From: Clostridiales bacterium
GTDB lineage: Bacteria; Bacillota; Clostridia; Oscillospirales; Acutalibacteraceae
Direction: 5' to 3'
Length of the DNA: 8,344 nucleotides
Assembly (NCBI GenBank): GCA_012511485.1
Contig: JAAZFZ010000066.1
Span: 1 to 8,344, forward strand
Notes under the pieces: model-generated
Databases searched by the model: none
Told to the model about the DNA's origin: nothing
The model's input: only the letters and a program-made list of their open reading frames with translations
Shown: piece by piece, positions 5,844 through 8,344 of the stretch
How the letters are laid out: every line of letters starts with the position of its first letter
How positions within the stretch are numbered: position 1 is the stretch's first letter
Translations under genes and position numbers: made by a program

Positions 5844-6683
5844 TTATTTGCTTATCTTCATTGAAATGTCAAAGGCCTTGACCGAGTGAGTGAGCGCACC
5901 CAGGGAGATGATATCCACTCCGGTTTCGGCAACGCTGCGCAGGTTTTCTGCCGTGATGCCGCCTGAGGCCTCCAGCTTTGCCCTGCCGGCAGTCAGCTCA
6001 ACAGCCTTTTTCATTTCTTCATTTGTCATGTTGTCAAGCATAATAATTTCAACCCCTGCCGAAAGAGCCTCTTTAACCTCATCCAGATTTCTCGTTTCGA
6101 CTTCGATTCTAATCATATGCCCCAGCTTTCCCCTAACGGCTTCAACTGCCTTTGTGATGCCGCCGGCGGCATCTATGTGGTTATCCTTTAACATTGCCCC
6201 GTCCGAAAGGTTGAAGCGGTGATTCTTGCCGCCGCCACAGGTAACAGCATATTTTTCAAGCGCACGCAGGCCTGGCAGGGTTTTTCTGGTGTCCGTTATT
6301 TGAACGTTAGTCCCCTCAACTAGCTTTACTGCCTGTGCGGTCGCAGTTGCAATGCCGGACATATGCTGCAAAACATTAAGTGATGTTCTTTCTCCCTTTA
6401 AGAGCATTGCCGTCTTGCCGAAAAGCTCTGCAATGATATCCCCCTTTTTTATTTCGTCGCCGTCATTTTTAAACACTTGTGCATGAAAGCTGCTGTCGAG
6501 CAGCTCAAAAACCCTAAGTGCGATGGTAAGGCCGCATAAAACCCCGTCTGCTTTCGCAAGATAATATGCCTTGCCGTTTTCATCAGGGTTGAGCAGGCTG
6601 TCAGTTGCGGCATCAAAATAACTGATATCCTCTTTAATTGCGGTTTTAATAAGCTCGTCAATATAAAAGCCGTTGAGCATCAT
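5844..6683 (-). CDS. nadC: Nicotinate-nucleotide pyrophosphorylase (carboxylating), quinolinate phosphoribosyltransferase
   Basis: Converts quinolinate and PRPP to nicotinate mononucleotide, CO2 and pyrophosphate in de novo NAD synthesis; cytoplasmic. The 279 residues match the family's usual length. An N-terminal alpha/beta domain with the conserved ED.....D..T pattern (about 18-28) precedes the barrel. Active-site motifs are all present: HMSGIATAT (107-115), TRKTLPGLRALEKYAV (132-147) with the catalytic Arg and Lys, CGGGKNHRFNLSDGAMLKDNHI (149-170), RIEVET (192-197), IMLDNM (214-219), EASGGI (238-243) and SLGALTHS (260-267). The start overlaps the nadB stop by four bases (6680-6683), so translation is probably coupled. 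It starts Met-Met and either ATG could serve. Product certain. Confidence 0.97.
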   Translation of the reverse strand: MMLNGFYIDELIKTAIKEDISYFDAATDSLLNPDENGKAYYLAKADGVLCGLTIALRVFELLDSSFHAQVFKNDGDEIKKGDIIAELFGKTAMLLKGERTSLNVLQHMSGIATATAQAVKLVEGTNVQITDTRKTLPGLRALEKYAVTCGGGKNHRFNLSDGAMLKDNHIDAAGGITKAVEAVRGKLGHMIRIEVETRNLDEVKEALSAGVEIIMLDNMTNEEMKKAVELTAGRAKLEASGGITAENLRSVAETGVDIISLGALTHSVKAFDISMKISK

Positions 6684-8134
6684 TCATCAACCTCTCTTAA
6701 AATAATTGTTGCAACAGTTGCGATGCTGAGTGCCTCACAATAGCTCGGAGTTAGGGCAAAACTACCGTTGTGAAGCCTTGTGAGTATTTCCTCCAGACGG
6801 GCATGACCCTGCCTTATTGCCAAAGCGTCGGGCATTACAAAGTATGCCCTCTGCATGATATCCCGAACCTGTGTTCTGATGCCCTTGGGCAGCGGCGCTC
6901 CCTGCGGCCTTATCTTGTAATCCTTGACCTCAACGAGCGAATAGCCCGACTCCAGCGCCCTCTGAATATCCTGTGCCGCCCTCCTGCCGAAAACAAGCGC
7001 TTCAAGCAGAGAATTGCTTGCGAGCCTGTTGCCGCCGTGAACTCCCGTATGCGCACATTCACCTGCCGCATATAGCCTCGGTATGGTTGTTCTGCCGTTT
7101 AGGTCAACATCAATGCCGCCCATAAGGTAGTGCTGGCATGGGAATACAGGTATCAAGTCCTCTGATATATCCACACCTCTTTCAAGGCAGGCTGCACTTA
7201 TTGCAGGGAAGCGGTTTTTCAAAAACTCCTTGCCCTTTCGGCGGATATCCAGATAAAAGTTGTTGCTGCCCGTCCTTCTGGATTCAAGGATAATCGAGCG
7301 TGAAACAACATCACGGGGTGCGAGCTCGAGCCGCTCGTCATATTTATTCATAAACCTTTCAAGGTCGTTATTGAGTAAATATGCTCCCTCGCCCCTGACA
7401 GCCTCACTTATTAAAAACTGTTCCCTTCCTGTGGGGGAATTAAAGGCAGTCGGGTGGAACTGGACAAGACTCAGGTTTTTTATTTTTGCGCCCATTTCAT
7501 ATGCGAACCGTATACCGTCGCCTGTTGAGGTGGACGGGTTTGTCGTATATTTATATACCCTGCCTATGCCGCCGGTTGCAAGCAGGAGAAAGCTGCCGTA
7601 AGCACTGAAATACTCACCGCTTTGAAATAAATCGGCACGAAAACCGTTATGCAGGCTCTCAATGCCTAAAATCATGGTGTTTTCCAGCAAATCAATATTA
7701 TCTCTCTGCCTGACTGCTTCAAGGAGCTTTTTCACCATTTCCCAACCTGATTGGTCCTTATGGTGGACTATTCGGTGGCGGCTGTGGCCGCCCTCAAGCG
7801 TCTTGAACAGCCTGCCGCTCTCGTCCCTGTCAAATTCAACCCCCATTTCGAGAATTTTCAAAACATCCTGTGGCCCTTCTCTGACAAGTGTTTCCACGGC
7901 GGTCACATTGTTTTTGTATCCTCCGGCAATGAGTGTATCTTCAATATGCAAGTCAAAGCTATCGTCCTCATGGTCAAGAACAGCCGCAACACCGCCCTGA
8001 GCAAGGGCGCTGCCCGAAACAGTCTGCTCCTTTTTTGAAAGCATAAGAATTTTTGTTTTATTGTTAAACTCAAGTGCAGCATAGAGGCCGGCAACACCGC
8101 AACCGGCAATTATCACATCATACTTTTTTTTCAT
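6680..8134 (-). CDS. nadB: L-aspartate oxidase (quinolinate synthase B)
   Basis: FAD-dependent oxidation of L-aspartate to iminoaspartate, the first step of de novo NAD synthesis; in anaerobes fumarate is the likely electron acceptor. The 484 residues show the Rossmann dinucleotide fingerprint IIAGCGVAGLYAA (8-20), SGSALAQGGVAA (40-51) and EGGHSRHRIVH (114-124). ATGGIGRVYKYTTNP (186-200) precedes QFHPT with His227 and ISEAVRGEGA (242-251). Arg274, Arg279 and His335 (QHYLMGGI) fit the substrate-binding and catalytic Arg/His residues of the fumarate reductase/aspartate oxidase family. FAD contacts continue in YAAGECAHTGVHGGNRLASNSLLEALVFGRRAA (355-387). The C-terminal helical domain is shorter than in the 540-residue E. 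coli enzyme. GGAGG at 8142-8146, seven bases upstream, fixes the start. First gene of nadBC; stop overlaps nadC. Confidence 0.97.
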   Translation of the reverse strand: MKKKYDVIIAGCGVAGLYAALEFNNKTKILMLSKKEQTVSGSALAQGGVAAVLDHEDDSFDLHIEDTLIAGGYKNNVTAVETLVREGPQDVLKILEMGVEFDRDESGRLFKTLEGGHSRHRIVHHKDQSGWEMVKKLLEAVRQRDNIDLLENTMILGIESLHNGFRADLFQSGEYFSAYGSFLLLATGGIGRVYKYTTNPSTSTGDGIRFAYEMGAKIKNLSLVQFHPTAFNSPTGREQFLISEAVRGEGAYLLNNDLERFMNKYDERLELAPRDVVSRSIILESRRTGSNNFYLDIRRKGKEFLKNRFPAISAACLERGVDISEDLIPVFPCQHYLMGGIDVDLNGRTTIPRLYAAGECAHTGVHGGNRLASNSLLEALVFGRRAAQDIQRALESGYSLVEVKDYKIRPQGAPLPKGIRTQVRDIMQRAYFVMPDALAIRQGHARLEEILTRLHNGSFALTPSYCEALSIATVATIILREVDE

Positions 8135-8154
8135 CTGCCCGCCTCCAAGAAGAA

Positions 8155-8186
8155 CGCAAATTTTCCCCTGCGCAAATTTTCCCCTG
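8155..8186. repeat. Perfect 16-bp tandem repeat in the nadB leader
   Basis: Two identical abutting copies of CGCAAATTTTCCCCTG, at 8155-8170 and 8171-8186. They fill most of the leader between the predicted transcription start (near 8189) and the nadB ribosome binding site (8142-8146). Possible binding site for a regulator or a recent slippage duplication; the sequence alone does not decide. Confidence 0.85.
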
Positions 8187-8195
8187 TGAATATTT

Positions 8196-8204
8196 ATTAT
8201 ATCA
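8196..8204 (-). promoter_or_regulatory. Extended -10 promoter of nadBC
   Basis: The minus strand reads TGATATAAT, a perfect TATAAT (8196-8201) with TGn immediately upstream. No consensus -35 is seen at 16-18 bases. It lies 61 bases upstream of the nadB start and just downstream of the 5S rRNA terminator, so nadBC has its own promoter. GTGA overlapping the element and TCAC 12 bases further form an imperfect dyad. Confidence 0.65.
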
Positions 8205-8233
8205 CTCTAATAAATAAATAAAAGTGCCATTTT

Positions 8234-8269
8234 AAAAAAATAAAAAAACAGCCACCCTATTGGGTGGCT
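8234..8269 (-). terminator. Rho-independent terminator of the rRNA operon
   Basis: Minus-strand AGCCACCC (8262-8269), loop AATA, then GGGTGGCT (8250-8257) is a perfect 8-bp GC-rich stem. It is followed by a long T-rich run complementary to 8232-8248. It begins about ten bases after the 3' end of the 5S rRNA. A shorter T-run on the plus strand (8272-8277) could make it bidirectional. Confidence 0.9.
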
Positions 8270-8279
8270 ACTTTTTTAT

Positions 8280-8344
8280 GTCGGCATTGACCTATCTTCC
8301 CAAGCGGCTGCCCGCTAAGTATTTTCGGCACGAATGAGCTTAAC
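8280..8344 (-). rRNA. rrf: 5S ribosomal RNA, 3' half (runs off the right edge)
   Basis: Read on the minus strand, the edge sequence begins GTTAAGCTCATTCGTGCCG, continues with a GCGGGCAGCCGC stretch, and ends GGGAAGATAGGTCAATGCCGACA. The order GTTAAGC, purine-rich internal loop, GGGAAGATAGGTC and a 3' GCCGAC-type end that would pair with the unseen 5' end is that of bacterial 5S rRNA. The remaining half (about 50 bases) lies outside. It is followed by a terminator, as expected at the end of an rRNA operon. The exact 3' end is uncertain by a few bases. Confidence 0.88.

Noticed and set aside
7662..8000. Plus-strand open frames inside nadB (also 6770-7075 and 7260-7601)
   Set aside because: nadB is certain on the other strand; these are frame shadows with no start signals.

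Overview
The window looks like chromosome of a low-to-moderate-GC anaerobic Firmicute, most likely a Clostridia member. This is inferred from strong AGGAGG-type ribosome binding sites, TGnTATAAT promoters, T-tract hairpin terminators, and the gene families present (two-domain NAD synthetase, AGCS symporter, GGGtGRT protein). No mobile element, CRISPR array, tRNA gene or prophage gene is visible. Species cannot be named from the sequence.

Layout. Bases 1-764 (minus) hold the 5' part of nadE, glutamine-dependent NAD synthetase, cut by the window edge. A 150-bp divergent spacer with a palindrome at the nadE promoter separates it from an AGCS-family sodium:amino-acid symporter (915-2279, plus). 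This converges on an amidohydrolase-2 family hydrolase (2276-3073, minus), and the two stop codons share one CTAG. A 284-bp divergent spacer carries a near-consensus promoter for a plus-strand operon at 3358-5388: an IscU/NifU-like protein, a GGGtGRT-family protein and a small two-helix membrane protein. The operon ends in tandem hairpins at 5391-5462. The minus strand then carries an unrecognised 51-aa protein (5524-5679), nadC (5844-6683), nadB (6680-8134) and, at the right edge, the 3' half of a 5S rRNA gene with its terminator.

How the genes fit together. nadB (aspartate to iminoaspartate) and nadC (quinolinate to nicotinate mononucleotide) are two of the three de novo NAD steps, and nadE does the last amidation. 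The middle enzyme, quinolinate synthase NadA, is not here. The nadBC pair begins immediately behind an rRNA operon, so nadA is not the adjacent upstream gene. The most interesting part is the IscU-like plus GGGtGRT operon. Both families are recognisable and recur together in anaerobes, but as far as I know their joint function is not established. The operon has its own strong promoter and sits between NAD genes, which is suggestive but weak evidence about its job.
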